From the NCBI GenBank assembly GCA_026120185.1, contig JANUWF010002273.1, positions 789,001-853,000 of the forward strand: a DNA stretch of 64,000 bases, in the 5' to 3' direction. This document shows, piece after piece, positions 12,650 through 24,638 of the stretch (position 1 is the stretch's first letter; the number at the start of each line of letters is the position of its first letter). The notes beneath the pieces were generated by a model, which was not told the origin of the DNA, searched no databases, and saw only the letters and a list, made by a program, of their open reading frames with translations. Source of the DNA: Voacanga thouarsii. Taxonomy: Eukaryota; Streptophyta; Magnoliopsida; Gentianales; Apocynaceae. The translations under genes were made by a program, and so were the position numbers.

Positions 12650-13787
12650 ATTCCGTGGCAGATTGTCACAAATTTGCCATGAAAGATAGTACTAAAATTC
12701 GTGACAATCAGTCACAAACCGCAGCAATCTGCCACGAATTTGCCACGAACTATACCTACTTGAGAAATATCCGTGGCAAATCCGTAGCAATCTGCTACGG
12801 ATTTGCCACGGACATACTTGCTTGAGAAATGTCCGTGATAAATTGTTACGAATTTGCCACGGATGATACTTGCTTGAGAAACATTCGTGGCAACTTTGTG
12901 ACAATTTGTCACGGATTTGCCACGAACTGTACCTGCTTAAGAAATGTCCATGACAAATTCGTGATAATCTGTCACGGATCGTACCTGCTTGAGAAATATC
13001 CATAGTAAATTTCATGGTAATCTACCACGGATTTGCCACGGATTATTCTTGATTGAGAAATGTCCGTGGCAAATTTCGTGGCAATCTGTCACGGAATTGC
13101 CACGGATTGTACTTGCTTGAGAAATGTTCGTGGCAGATTGTCACAGATTGGTCACGGATGGTACCTGCTTGAGAAACATCCGTGGCAATTTGCCACGAAT
13201 TGTACCTGCTTGAGAAATGTCCGTGGCAAATCCATAGCAGATTGTTACGGATGGTACCTACTTGAGAAACATCCGTTCCGTGACAATCTGCCACGGACAA
13301 TACAGTCCGTGGCAAATCTGTGACAGATTGCTATAGATTTGCCACGGATCGTACCTGCTTGAGAAACATCCATGGTAAATTCGTGACAATCTGTCACGAA
13401 TTTACTACGGATTGTACCTACTTGAGAAATGTCTGTGACAAATCCGTGGCAGATTGCCACGGATAGCATATATTCCATATTGTTTCCGTAGCAAATCTCT
13501 GATAATCTGTTACAGATTTGCCACGGATGGTACCTGCTTGAGAAACGGTCCATGACAAATTCGTGGCAGTTTAGTCACGAATTTACCACAGACGGTACCT
13601 GCTTGAAAATCGTCCGTGACAAATCCGTAGCAAATTGCCACAGAAAATATTTCAGTGACAAAAAAATACTTAGTCACGAAGGTTTTTGCTACGGACCTTT
13701 TTCCGTGGCAGATCCGTAACAAATTCCAATTTAGCTACGGATTTACCACGGATTTGTCCGTGGCAAATTAATAGATTTCTTGTAGTG
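12650..13787. repeat. Right subterminal repeat field of the large CACTA element
   Basis: About 1.1 kb is made almost wholly of a ~65-75-bp module: a TACCTGCTTGAGAAA word followed by CCGTGGCAA words and their reverse complements. The inverted words can pair over long distances. This is the densest field of putative transposase-binding sites in the window. Confidence 0.8.
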
Positions 13788-14143
13788 ATATCTTTTTATA
13801 TAATTCGTCTTCCAATCTTTTGATTCTGTCCTGCTTTTTCCCCTTCCATTTCGGGCACTTACAATTGTAATTACAATTTATCTCTGCAACCCAAAAGGAA
13901 AATATTATGGTTTGCCAACAAATGCATGGATAACAAATAATAATTTGTACAATACGTACATATCATACTGAAATTCAAAAAGAAGGCAACACAAGTAGTG
14001 TACATAATAAGTGTTCGTTCCTTTTGCAAACCAATTCATCCATGATGATTTATGCATTTCCAGGGTTCAAAGCTTATGGGTGGAAAAAGATATCAGGACT
14101 CTAGTTGAATGCCTGTTGCAGAAACTGTGTAAAAATTATAAGG
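13788..14143. other. Region downstream of the OSC stop codon
   Basis: Non-coding. It includes the presumed 3' UTR of the OSC gene (minus strand, downstream of the stop at 14146-14144). Words here recur at 14830-15570 (for example caaccaaaaaggaaaat and ccaattcatccatga), showing that the gene tail and its downstream sequence were duplicated. Confidence 0.5.
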
Positions 14144-17100
14144 CTACCCTCGGACTCTTGGAAAATACTGTTTACGATATTCAGCCAATGCCCATAATGA
14201 AAAAATGTTCTTATGTGCAGCATAGTGTAGTATGAGGTTTCCCAGGGCAGCACCTGTTATTTCCTGCAACAAAGATTTGAGTTATCAAGGATAGGTCAAA
14301 TAGTAGTTTAAGAGAATGAATTGTTTGCCAGTTTTAGTAAATATTCTACAGATGTTTGAAATGTAAAATTTAGGTGGAGGGAACAATAGATGGCGGTTGG
14401 TAAGGCAAGGGCAGCACTGTAGAAGCTGCAAATTCTTATTGAAAATTTAATTAGTAGGAAGCCATCTCAATAGTCATCTAAAGGTTCACCTTTGTCGCTG
14501 CGCTGCTTCAGGAGCACTTTCTTGCATTTTTTATCCCGAAGCTAATAGGCCTGATGATCATTTGGCTAACATTGGAGTTTACTTAGGGATTGCTGCTACT
14601 TCTCTTTTGACACACCACCTAAGGAGATTAAGGAGTTATGTAATCTGGATAGGTGGCAATGGCAACTACCTTCCATTCACCTCAAATAGCCTTGTATTAT
14701 GTTTCCATTACATGAATAAAACAACGGCCGATTAGGCCTTTGCTTAAAAAAAAAAATCTGATGTAATGTTGATTATTTTAATTTATTAGAAATAATATGT
14801 GGCTTTTTTAATCTTTACTATTCCCCCTTCACCTTGTTGCACTTACAACCATAGTAAGTGTGGGTGAGCTTGATTCCAGTTCTATCTTTGCAACCAAAAA
14901 GGAAAATATTATGGCTTACATGATATGCATGGATTCATAACAAGTTATGATTTGTATGATCCATACATATCATATCGAAGTTTAAAAACAAGGCAAACAT
15001 AATTTATTGTGAAAAACAAGTTACGAGCACATTAGTTTCTTACTCTCCTATCAGTGTTTTTAAAATTATAAAAAGAGGGGTTGGGCGGGGGGGTGGGTAG
15101 GGTAATGGGGGACAATAGATTTCATTGTAGAAGGGCAAAGGCAGCATGTGGAGAAGAACAAGTTGAACTAATAGCAAAAGAGCTTTGAGTTTGAAAGCGT
15201 TTATATCATATTTCCCTAAGTCTCAACCTAGAGGAACTTGGCTGAGTTGTGGTAGAGAAAATTAAATACTCTCGAAGTAGGCTAATTCTTATTCATTAGA
15301 AGAGAGATGGTGAAAGCTGAGGCAAGAATTTTATTAAAAATAAAAGGAAAAGATCACACCTATTCCACAAAGAAATTATTGTAACACCAACAAAATAAGT
15401 GCTTGCTGCTTGTGCAAACCAATTCATCCATGACGATTTATGCATTTCCAACTTTCAAAGCTTATGGGTGGAACACAATATCAGGGCTCTGGTTGAATGC
15501 TCATTATAGAAACTTTGTAATAATTATAAGTCTATCTTCAGACTCTTGGAAAACAACGTTTACGATATTCAGTAATATACAATAGTTTGAAATGCAAAAT
15601 TTAGGAGGAGAGAACAAAAGATAGTTACAAAGAAGTCAAGGGCGGCAAAACTGTAAAAGCTGCAAATTCTTATAGAAAATTTAATTAGTAGGAAGTCATC
15701 TCAATAGTCTAATTAGCATTCTTATCATATCAATTATATACCTGTTGTGGAAAACCTCCATCATCCCTCTGTGAATTGATTAATAGCAATGCAGCCTTAT
15801 GTATAGGTTTTGAATCTCTCTTGGCCTGCTCAAATTTGTAAGAGTAATTATTTCTATTGGCTAGACGTCTTCACCAGAAAGATTATTTTTTAAGATATTT
15901 TTCAGTGCGATCACTATTGTTACATAAATTTCACCAATTGTTTTCTTTTTTATGTCACTAGAAAATGCAATGCAAGATTAGTTAGGGATAACCTGTCCCC
16001 CGCGTAAAAGAGCCATTAATGCCCATGATGTTTGTACTAAGTTGGATTTCTTTCCGGGCAACTTTGTGTACTCCTATTATAAATGTATTATCATGAAATG
16101 ATAGTGTATTATTATAAGAAAACATCAGAAAACATGATGAAAATCCACGATGAAATAAAGAGTTTGAATCACCATTTTTTTATTTGAAAGGAAGCTTTTC
16201 CCCCAGCCACCGTCTTCCTGTTGCTTTAAAAGCAAAAAATCACAGGCTCTACGAACTCTTTCACTATTGAAGCATGTCTTCCCAAATGCTGCTAAAGCTC
16301 CTAATGCAAAGCAGGAGGCATTAGTGTAGCATATTGCCCAGAAGCCACACCTGTACGAGTCATTTGATTACTAAAGTCATGTTTACAAATATATTTGATC
16401 AGCAGTAAGATTATTAATTAAATACATCTCATAATGATGGGATTAATTACCATGAACCATCTGGATTTTGGATTTTCTCAATGAATTGTATTGCTCTCTT
16501 TATGGATACTTTTATTTCTTCTTCACGATACGTTGGGAATGAATGACTAAATAATATAAGTGATTCAGTTATAGAGGATGTGCATTCAACATACCTAAGA
16601 CCATCAATCAACATATGCAATTTAGCAACAAGAAGTAAATCATGAATATTCAAAATTTACAAATAAATTGCCAATTAATCTTACTCATGCTCGACAAAAG
16701 CATTGTGGAATAGTTCTGTTGGATTAAAAGTCTGTAAAAAAAAAAAAACATATTTTAAATTGATGACAAATATCACTTCTTTCACATATATTTATGAATT
16801 TTTATCCATACATATGTATGGCTCACCTCCAACCATGTTGGTAAGGTTGATGGCTCCCAAATGGCAAAGCCTCCATTTTTACTCTAAAAACAGGTATTTG
16901 TTCAACAAAAATACCCAAATTAGTGAAATTTATTCAAATGCATATCTGTTTTCTAAGTTATAATATGATCACCTAAAGTATTCAAAAGAAATTTTACTTG
17001 CAAACTCAGCATGAAATCAATAGCTTCATATAGCCTCTCATCTTCAATCTTTTCGCCCACAATATCAGTAGACATTTGTGACAATTGGAGTAAAGCCTGA

Positions 17101-20100
17101 AGAATAGCAGGGGAAAAAGGTGAATGTCTACTCTAATGTAATACTAACATTTTTCTCTTTTTGTGGGGGTAGAAAAATTAAGCGACCTTCAGTGCTTCAG
17201 CAGTGCAATCAGATACTTGCAAACCATGATCTCGATCAGCTAGCATCCAAGCGCCTTTACATGCGTAGTGAAATGTGGAACTGAAGTCGCCCGGTAGATT
17301 TTCTCGTATCTTAAAGTTTTTCTCCAATATATGAATATAACAGAAATGCATTTTGCTTAAGGAAACTTATGAAGGATTATATCTGATTTTAATTAATATA
17401 CCTGTGTTTCTTTTATGAAATGGTTTGCCTTCTTCAAAGTCATCCCAAATTCATCTACAAGGCCAGTAGCTATAATTGCTTGAGTGGTAAAAGCAGTATC
17501 CCATAACTGACTACCCATATTCTGCAATGGAGAACAAAAGGCCAATTACCTAAACTTGAAGGGAAAAAATGTGATTCAATTGTAATTATTTTATTTATTA
17601 CAGTACCTGCACTTTCATTCCATCCTCAGCAATCCATAAATAATCATGAACTCGTGCCAGATGATACTTGAAAGCCTTCGAGTTCGAATTTGGATCCTCT
17701 GCCCAACAAGCCATCATATGGAGGATCTACAAAATATCAGTCATTGTATCAACAATATTCTGTCAAGTTTTTCTACTTATTTTTTGAACTTCCGTAGTAG
17801 CATTTATGTTCTTTCTTGATATCTTAATTACTGTTAGAGTGAAAATTCTATTACACTAAAAATTTTTCTCGCTTACCGTGTCCACCGACCCCATGTTTAT
17901 ATATCTGCTGTGTTCATCGTCATAGTGAATGTATGTCATTACCCTCTTCAGAGCTTTTTCTCCAAGCGTGGAGAAGGGCCAAATATTTTGAATTGGCTCC
18001 CAAATATAATAAGAGATGTCATGAATTATTTCCAGTAGAAAAGGCCGAGGAACAGCAGGATCGTTCTGCATTTCATCATTTGAATCGAATCTTTGTGTGC
18101 TCGTTGAGAAGGATGAATATCTTTTCTTGAATTTGGTATGAAGTGCTTACGACAGATGTACCTCTAGGCAGGAGTGTCTTGCCTTTTTCCAATTGATTGT
18201 ATCATAAGGTTGGTTGTAAAGTTCTTGTCTTAATGAAACAATGAGATCTGTGATGTGCCCAACAAATTTTTTCCCATACAAAAATGCAAAGGGAGCGTAT
18301 ACATCACGCAAGTAGCACAATACCTTCCCTGCATTGCAAGAGAAATTAGATATGGAAACTAATACCCTAAAGACAGAGAGAGATTCATAATTATTGTGAA
18401 TTAGTAAACCATTTTAGATCCTTGTGATTATAGGACATAAGCTATCAAGTGCAGCTTGTACTTGATTTCAACCAAAAGTTAAAAAACAAAAGATCCGGGG
18501 GGTGGGGGTTCGCGCCTGGGGAGCTTTTATCTTATTTCAAAAGAAAAAGTTTAAGTGTAGTTTTACCTATTAATTTTGTTTTTCAGTCCGTACCTTACAA
18601 GAAGGAGTAGGAAATAGGAAGAAGGAGTTGAAAGTGATGCAATGATAAAGAGTGTGAAACTTGTACAATGAATAGGCTTTGGGACATGATAATTGTACGG
18701 CCGTAGGAAGTACAAGAATTGTATTCTCGTAAAAGTTGTATCACTTAGGTAAATGACGGTAATAATTGAAGCCAAGATTAAAGACTATGTTGCATGGGGC
18801 TGATTACCTGCGTGGATTGGTAGAAACGGAGGCAAAAGAAAGAATTCTGGAGGGACTGGGTTACAGCCTGACCATTCATATACTCCTAAGACCTGTTAGG
18901 GGTGGAAAATTTTTAAGATCATATTAACAAAATGCAATATTTGTGTCTATGTATGTTTGATTTTTAACATAACAGGAAAATGAGCAGGGAAAGATATGGG
19001 ATTGTTTTTCAGTAGGAGTAAACTTTATTATACTTTATAATACTTTATATATATAACCAATATCTAATATTAACGTAATTATATATAAAAAAATTAAAAT
19101 TAAATATTGAAACCTCTCAAACTTTACATTGCAAAACAAACTTTGAAATTATTCTAATATTCTTTATATCATCTTTGAACTATGTCTTTTAATTATTTTA
19201 TTGATAATTTTTAACCACACAAAATTTAAAAAGCTATGTAAATTATGAATACAATGAATGCATAGCTTCTAAAGCGATCAACCATGCTTAGCTTGAATAG
19301 ATCCTCGCGGTCAAAGTAACCAGAAAGACGTTGAGTTTTTGGTTTTTCCAGGTTTCCACCCTCAAATTTTAATGCCTTTAGATTCCCTTTTCTCTATTTT
19401 AATTTTATTAATAAAAATATTGAAAAAAGGAAATAATATGCATGTGGAGAGGATAAGTTACAGTACAATTAATTGATTACGTATTTGTATACTTAATCTC
19501 TTTTTCTTTGTATTAATTATCTAAATATGATAAATATTTATTTATTTATTTATTTTCTTCTCCTTTTCTTTACCTTTGAATAAAAATATATTATAAAAAA
19601 TGCTGAAATAAATGAATATTTATAATATCTATTATCTTACCGATAAAGTCATCTTCCCCCAAGAGGGTATCATTGTTAGAACTCTATGATCACCAATCCA
19701 TTTCCGTGCTTTTGAAGCAATATTATCACCGTTTCGAAACTCACCATTTCCTCCGAGCAAACGCCACGCAATATAGTTATCTGCCGTACCGAGCATTGTG
19801 CTTGGGCCTTCTATATGAAAGACCCATCCTCCATCTTCGTTCTGCATATTTTGCATGTTCAATCAAATTTATATGGGCCAAAGCACCAGTAACCTCTATA
19901 CACGTTCTCTAAGTTTTAGATTTTGCACTTTTTATTTTAAAATTTTATTCTTTATTACTCTCTAATTTTAAAAATGTATAAAATATTATCATTTCTTCCA
20001 TTTAGAAAATTGTTGGACTCTCTTGATCCTTTTGACCCATTGCCTCTTTCTTTTATCTTTAAGCTGACCACTTCACTCTTTCTTTGTCATCTAATTGCAG

Positions 20101-21332
20101 CCACTCAAGAAGACTGAAGATTGGGGAAAGAGTAAGGAGGAAAAAAAAAGATAAATTGATAAATTTAGTCTCTAAATTTTTTTATTTTGACATGATTAGT
20201 TTATATTTTTTATTTTTAATTTTATAGGTCATCTATCTTTTTTAATTTGACACATTAGGTCTTCTCACCTAATTCTGGCGGGTCAACCCATTAACTCTAA
20301 TTTTGACCTATTAAGAAATGACAAATTTGATATTTTACGGTACGCTTTAAATATTTATAAGTCAAGTTGACAAATTTAGTCCCCAAACTTTTTATTTTGG
20401 CATGTCTTGTCTCTATTCTTTTTTTTTATTTTTATAGATCCTCTATCTTTTTTTAATTTGACTCATTAGGTCTTTCCAACCTAATTCCAGCAAGTCAACC
20501 CTAAATTAACCCGTCAACTCGAATTTTGACTCATTAAAAAATAACAAATTTGATATTTTACTGTACACATCTAATCATTCTTTGTGCTAGAATTGTATAT
20601 ATACAAAATTAAAATAATTATAAATTTACGATCACAGATATATAAATTGTATTACAAATTAAAGAATTAAAAGAATTTACAAAGGTAAAACCCAAATTGG
20701 TGTTGATTCTATCCTAATCAAATCACACAACATGCCAACACTACTTTTTTCTAAATAAAAAATCCAAATATCATATCATCTATTCAAGTAACACAAATTG
20801 GTGAGTTTAGTCACTTTTTTATTTTGGTATGATTGGTCAATATTCTTTTTTAACTTTATAGATCTTCTATCTTTTTTAATTTGGCACATTAGGTCCTTCT
20901 GACCTAATTCCGACAGGTCAATTGAAAATTAACTCGTCAACTTCGGAAGGTATAAAGTAAAACACCAAATTTGCTATTTTTTATTGGGTTAAAATTGGAG
21001 TTGACGAGTTAATTTATAGTTGAAGTGCCAAAATTAGTTTAGAAGAACCTAATGTGTCAAATTTAAAAAAAATAGAGGAATTATAAAGTTAAAAAAGAAT
21101 ATTGACCAATCACACCAAAATAAAAAATTCGAATGACTAAACTCACCAATTTGCCTTACTTGAATGGATGATATGATATTGAGAATTTTGATTTAGAGAA
21201 AAGTAACATTAACATATTGTGTGATTTGATTAGGATAGAATCAACATCAGTTTGGGTTCTACCTTTGTAGATTATTTTAATTCTTTGATTTGTAATACGA
21301 TTTATACATTTGTGATCATAAATTTGTAATTA

Positions 21333-21378
<46 letters not shown>

Positions 21379-22826
21379 CTAATATAAAGAATGATTGAAT
21401 GTGTACAATAAAATATTAAATTTGTATCTTTTAATGGGTCAAAATTCGAATTGAAGGGTTAATTTGGGGTTGGCTTGCTGGAATTAGGTTGAAAGGACCT
21501 AATGTGTCAAACTAAAAAAGATAGACGACTTATAATTTTTTTAAAAAAAGAATAGGGACCAAACATGCCAAAATAAAAAGTTTAGGGATTAAACTCATCA
21601 ACTTGTCTTTATAAATATTGAAAGTATATAGTAAACTACCAAATTTGTTATTTTTTAATGGGTTAAAATTGGAGTTGACGGATTGACCTGCCAGAATTAG
21701 GTGGAAAGGATCTAATGTACCACATTAAAAAAGAAAAATGACCTATAAAGTTAAAAATAAAAAATAGGGACCAATCATACCAAAATAAAAAAGTTTAGAG
21801 ACTAAACTTATCAATTTATCAAAAAAAATAGGAAAAAATTGTTAAGGAGCAGACCTACACCATTTGTGAAGTATTAGAGGGCCTAAAAAAGAAAAAAGAA
21901 AAAAAGATTACCATATATAGGTAATATTATAGATTTTTAAATAGAAAAATAGATGTGTATGGATAGAGAACGTGTTGATAAAGTATATAACCATATGCAG
22001 TCATAAACAGTAAAAAAAAAAAAAAAAAAGATACAAAAGACAAGCAAAATTCTACCTGATGATTGTAGATATAATGAAGCATTTCTTTTTTGTGCTCTGG
22101 TGATAGAATCAAATTCAGACTCCTTGTCATATATAGAAACATGATCTGCATGAAGCGGTAACGTTCATAATCCATAGTTTTTTGGATAATTCTCTTTTCG
22201 TTTTTCTCTGCTTTTTGCTTAATTTTGAACATTACTTACAAGAGGAGGCATAAGAATCATGGGACCGGTCATCTCTGATGGCCAGTGTCCGTCGTGTGCT
22301 TGGATTGCAGAGGTATACTTAAAAGCTTTTCTCAGAGAATTAATAACAACTTCACCATTTATTTCATCCACCTTTTCGACCCTGAGTTTGGCCATGCTCA
22401 GGTCTGCCTTGTTTTCTTTGATGAGCTAGCATCACAGCGAAAAGGCAACATCTTAGTCTAATTTGGCACCGACGACAGATTTTCCTTTAAAATAATAACA
22501 TTTATTTTTTTGAAGAAAAATAATAACATTTATTGATAAAGACGGTTTAAGTTTTTATGGATCTTATTAAGCAAGTCTGAAATGTTAGAGAAGAATTGAA
22601 AGAACAAATATTTGGCTCAGATGTTCACCTGCATGTCCTTGAAAATGTCGCTAGAAGGCTTTGTTTGAAACCGGTTCAAATGGTAACTCATTCGAGCTTT
22701 CTCGATTTCTGCTCGTTCTTCAGGAGTTCCAAGATCAGGAACAAACTCCCATATTTGCCTGCCCAGGAAATTGTTGGTGCTAAATAACCATGGCCCATGG
22801 CCTTCTGCAACCTTAAGCTTCCACAT
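14144..22826 (-). CDS. Oxidosqualene cyclase (triterpene synthase), lupeol/amyrin-synthase family, 18 exons, apparently intact
   Basis: OSCs cyclise 2,3-oxidosqualene to sterol or triterpene skeletons at the ER. Exons (minus strand): 22826-22629, 22425-22240, 22145-22056, 19841-19641, 18892-18808, 18328-18162, 18065-17877, 17726-17607, 17521-17402, 17309-17187, 17096-16998, 16883-16827, 16731-16685, 16594-16451, 16350-16173, 16073-15993, 15825-15742, 14263-14144. All introns are GT..AG and all phases agree, giving 762 residues, the normal family length. The start is MWKLKVAEG, the usual OSC N-terminus. Landmarks: QNEDGGW (158-164, across intron 3), VLCYLR (about 256-261) where amyrin synthases have MWCYCR and lupeol synthases MLCYCR, SDCTAE with catalytic Asp about 486, QNPDGSW (603-609), QQEDGGW (652-658) and C-terminal [18 protein letters not shown]. 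Unusual residues: Leu for Trp just before DCTAE ([10 protein letters not shown]) and C-to-L in the YCR motif. The sequence suggests a divergent cyclase; the product cannot be predicted. Confidence 0.93.
14480..14755 (+). mobile_element. Poly(A)-tailed retroposon-like insertion (LINE 3' end or similar)
   Basis: It lies in OSC intron 17, antisense to the gene, and is absent from the duplicate copy at the equivalent point (near 15707). It ends in AATAAAAC..GCCTTTGCTT and an 11-base A run, the form of a reverse-transcribed insertion. No open frame or clear family was identified. Confidence 0.4.
14830..15706 (-). repeat. Partial duplicate of the OSC last exon and 3' flank, lying in intron 17
   Basis: This matches 13850-14476 in the same order and orientation. 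The part at about 15550-15580 (minus strand) encodes AEYRK..FPRV, the end of the last OSC exon, but the first half of the exon and its splice acceptor are missing and the frame ends at once. The working last exon is therefore 14263-14144. The copy makes intron 17 unusually long (1478 bp). Its own insertion at about 15000-15390 is unidentified. Confidence 0.75.
20150..21820. repeat. 1.67-kb foldback (long inverted repeat) element in OSC intron 3
   Basis: The left end gataaattgataaatttagt is mirrored by actaaacttatcaatttatc at 21801-21820. The arms fold about a centre near 20990. Each arm holds two or three diverged copies of a ~200-bp module (words such as ttaatttgacacattaggtc and cctaattc.ggc.ggtcaa). 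An (AT)n run lies at 21336-21376. It has no coding sequence and resembles MITE/foldback DNA elements. Transcribed as part of intron 3, it could form a very long hairpin. Confidence 0.75.
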
Positions 22827-22860
22827 AATGGCTCGGAGCCAATGTGTAGAAGAAGACAAA

Positions 22861-22871
22861 CAATTTATATA
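22861..22871 (-). promoter_or_regulatory. Probable TATA box of the OSC gene
   Basis: The minus strand reads TATATAAATTG about 40 bases before the ATG at 22826. This spacing implies a very short leader and argues against the further in-frame ATG at 22859, supporting the MWKLK start. Confidence 0.55.
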
Positions 22872-23809
22872 GCTTACATACCTGAATATGAGATGAAAAA
22901 CTACTGTATCTATAGGCAGCTGGGCAGAGTACTCTTACACCATAAAACGTAATAAGGTTAGTTTGGTAAGTTAAAGTTTAAAAATGAAAAATTAAATATT
23001 TAAGTATTAAATTTTAAAAATTAAAGTTTGAATTATAAAATATGAAATCTAAATCAAAAAAAGAATTAATTATATTTGAATTGTACATTATATTAAGTAA
23101 CTTTTATTTTATTTAAACTTTATAACAAAATTTAGTATATTTTAATCAATTATATAATAAAAAGGATCTATTATTAAATACACTAAATAAATTAATTATT
23201 TACTATTATATGTTGTCAAATATATTAAATAATTAATTAATTAATTAATTTAAATATTTAATTACATTATCAAAGCCCCTACTAATTTCTTTGCGAGACC
23301 CCAGGTTAGGCAAGGCTGTGAATAGTCAAAATGGTCGAGGCCTTTGAAATAAACTGAAATAAGTGCCAAACTGGGTAAAAAAAATGGTACTGAAATTAGG
23401 CAGTTTGGCAGGGCTGTGCAGAGTACTCCTGACCATGAGAAAGCACAAAATCAACTCTCGCCGTTGAATCGAAAGCGACCTGAAATAAGTGCTCATCAAT
23501 CCCCTGCACTTCAAAGTCTGCACATCTCCAAACTTTCATGCATATGGAAGTGCTAAAGTCAGAAAGGTGAGCTATTCTAGCCTTCGTTTCACCTTGGCAA
23601 CTTTGGGAAATACTATAAAATAGGTAGTTTTAACTATTATGCCATGCCATGAATGTTAGTAAGGATAGATTTTGTTGTATAATGTTTCTTGAAGTTTATC
23701 AAGACAAATTTAAAAACAAATTCACTGTTTATCAAGGGAACAAAATTGCGAAGTTTCAAGGCACGTTATAATGTAATTAGATGAGGTGTAATGCCTGATT
23801 TTCTTTTTC
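22872..23809. other. Sequence upstream of the OSC gene
   Basis: This is the promoter side of the OSC gene. A block around 22916-22945 (gggcagagtactct) recurs at about 23410-23437 (gtgcagagtactcc), bracketing very AT-rich sequence at 22950-23280, as if a ~0.5-kb AT-rich segment was inserted or the region was duplicated. No further coding sequence or clear regulatory site is supported. Confidence 0.35.
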
Positions 23810-24110
23810 TTTTTTTTACAACAAACTTAGTTTTAGTCTCAAAAAATTTGAAGTCGGCTACATAACCAATACCAGGCTACGCGTGGTCATCCACATGAAT
23901 TCTTTCTTTTCACTTTTTTTTATGAACCGTCATACTTTCATCCAAATCTAATAAATATATATCTCTTCTAATCACCTCTATCCATATCATTTTAGGCATA
24001 TCTCTATGTCTGTCTAACCTATCATGCCTCCCTCCCTCAATCCTCCTAACAGGCGCATTCCTCGATCTTCTCTGTACATGTCCAAATCAAATTTTAATTT
24101 AATAAAATAT
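23810..24110 (-). pseudogene. 3' end of a non-LTR (LINE) retrotransposon ORF2
   Basis: The minus strand reads GHVQRRSRNAPVRRI, then RHRDMPKMIWIEVIRRDI, LDLDESMTVHKKKW (W now a stop) and RIHVDDHA, ending in TAG at 23879-23877. This is the familiar C-terminal tail of plant LINE reverse transcriptases (FGHV.RR..., W.EVI..D, W...IHVADP). It is 5'-truncated and broken. Confidence 0.75.
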
Positions 24111-24638
24111 GGTTTCGGCCTCTAAAAAAAATAATAATGCCACTTTCCTTGAGATTTATTTTGTGTCCCATTGATAGATTGATCTCATCATACAATAAAT
24201 TTTAGCGAAATACTTTTGAGAATACAGTGAAACTCAATATTTGACAGCATTTTATACTAAAGAAATCACATAAGATATTTATTAATATTTACAAACAAAT
24301 CCTAGTCTTTTTGTAAAAGATTCTTTGAGCATTTATAAAAGGTTATATGACCTTTTTCGACCCCAAAGTTTTTTCACTCTTCCTTTTATAGACAAGTTCA
24401 CATATCTTACTTAAGAGTATAACTCTTATTATATATTTAGCATGGAGTCATAACTATCTATGAATGGACTTTGTGATAGCTTTTGTGAACAGTCATATCC
24501 GCCATGTATATACACATTTATTCACCATGAGCTAATATATCATATGTTCACATCTTTAGTTAGGTAACAAGAACTCTAATAAACCATCAACCACATAATC
24601 GTAGTATTTTGAAAATTTCCAACAATTCGCTTGTTAAG
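24111..24638. other. Intergenic AT-rich sequence, nothing recognised
   Basis: No coding frame, repeat or motif could be supported here. Confidence 0.5.

Larger units (their letters stand above)
7642..13787. mobile_element. Second CACTA-like element of the same family, swollen by internal tandem arrays
   Basis: The left end CATTACAAGAAAA (7642; a C-to-T change from CACTA) and subterminal bases 7660-8090 are close to the left end of the element at 5550. The right end TTTCTTGTAGTG finishes at 13787 after a long subterminal zone. The candidate 3-bp flanks are AAT (7639-7641) and ATA (13788-13790), which do not match, so this may be an old element or ends of two elements. Inside lie a tandem array with ~430-bp period (8100-9670) and another with ~280-400-bp units (9680-12570). 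No transposase was seen. Confidence 0.7.

Noticed and set aside
12650..13787. Regularly spaced repeats with several 60-107-residue frames on both strands
   Set aside because: Subterminal transposase-binding repeat field; the frames are translations of CCGTGGCAA words.
16130..16175. OSC truncated after [13 protein letters not shown]
   Set aside because: A GT donor follows in phase 0 and the missing [19 protein letters not shown] exon is found at 16073-15993.
18125..18161. In-frame stop (TAA) disabling the OSC gene after exon 6
   Set aside because: It lies in a 96-bp intron (donor GAG/GTACAT, acceptor ATGCAG at 18066); splicing restores the frame and aligns NDPAVPRPF to the family.
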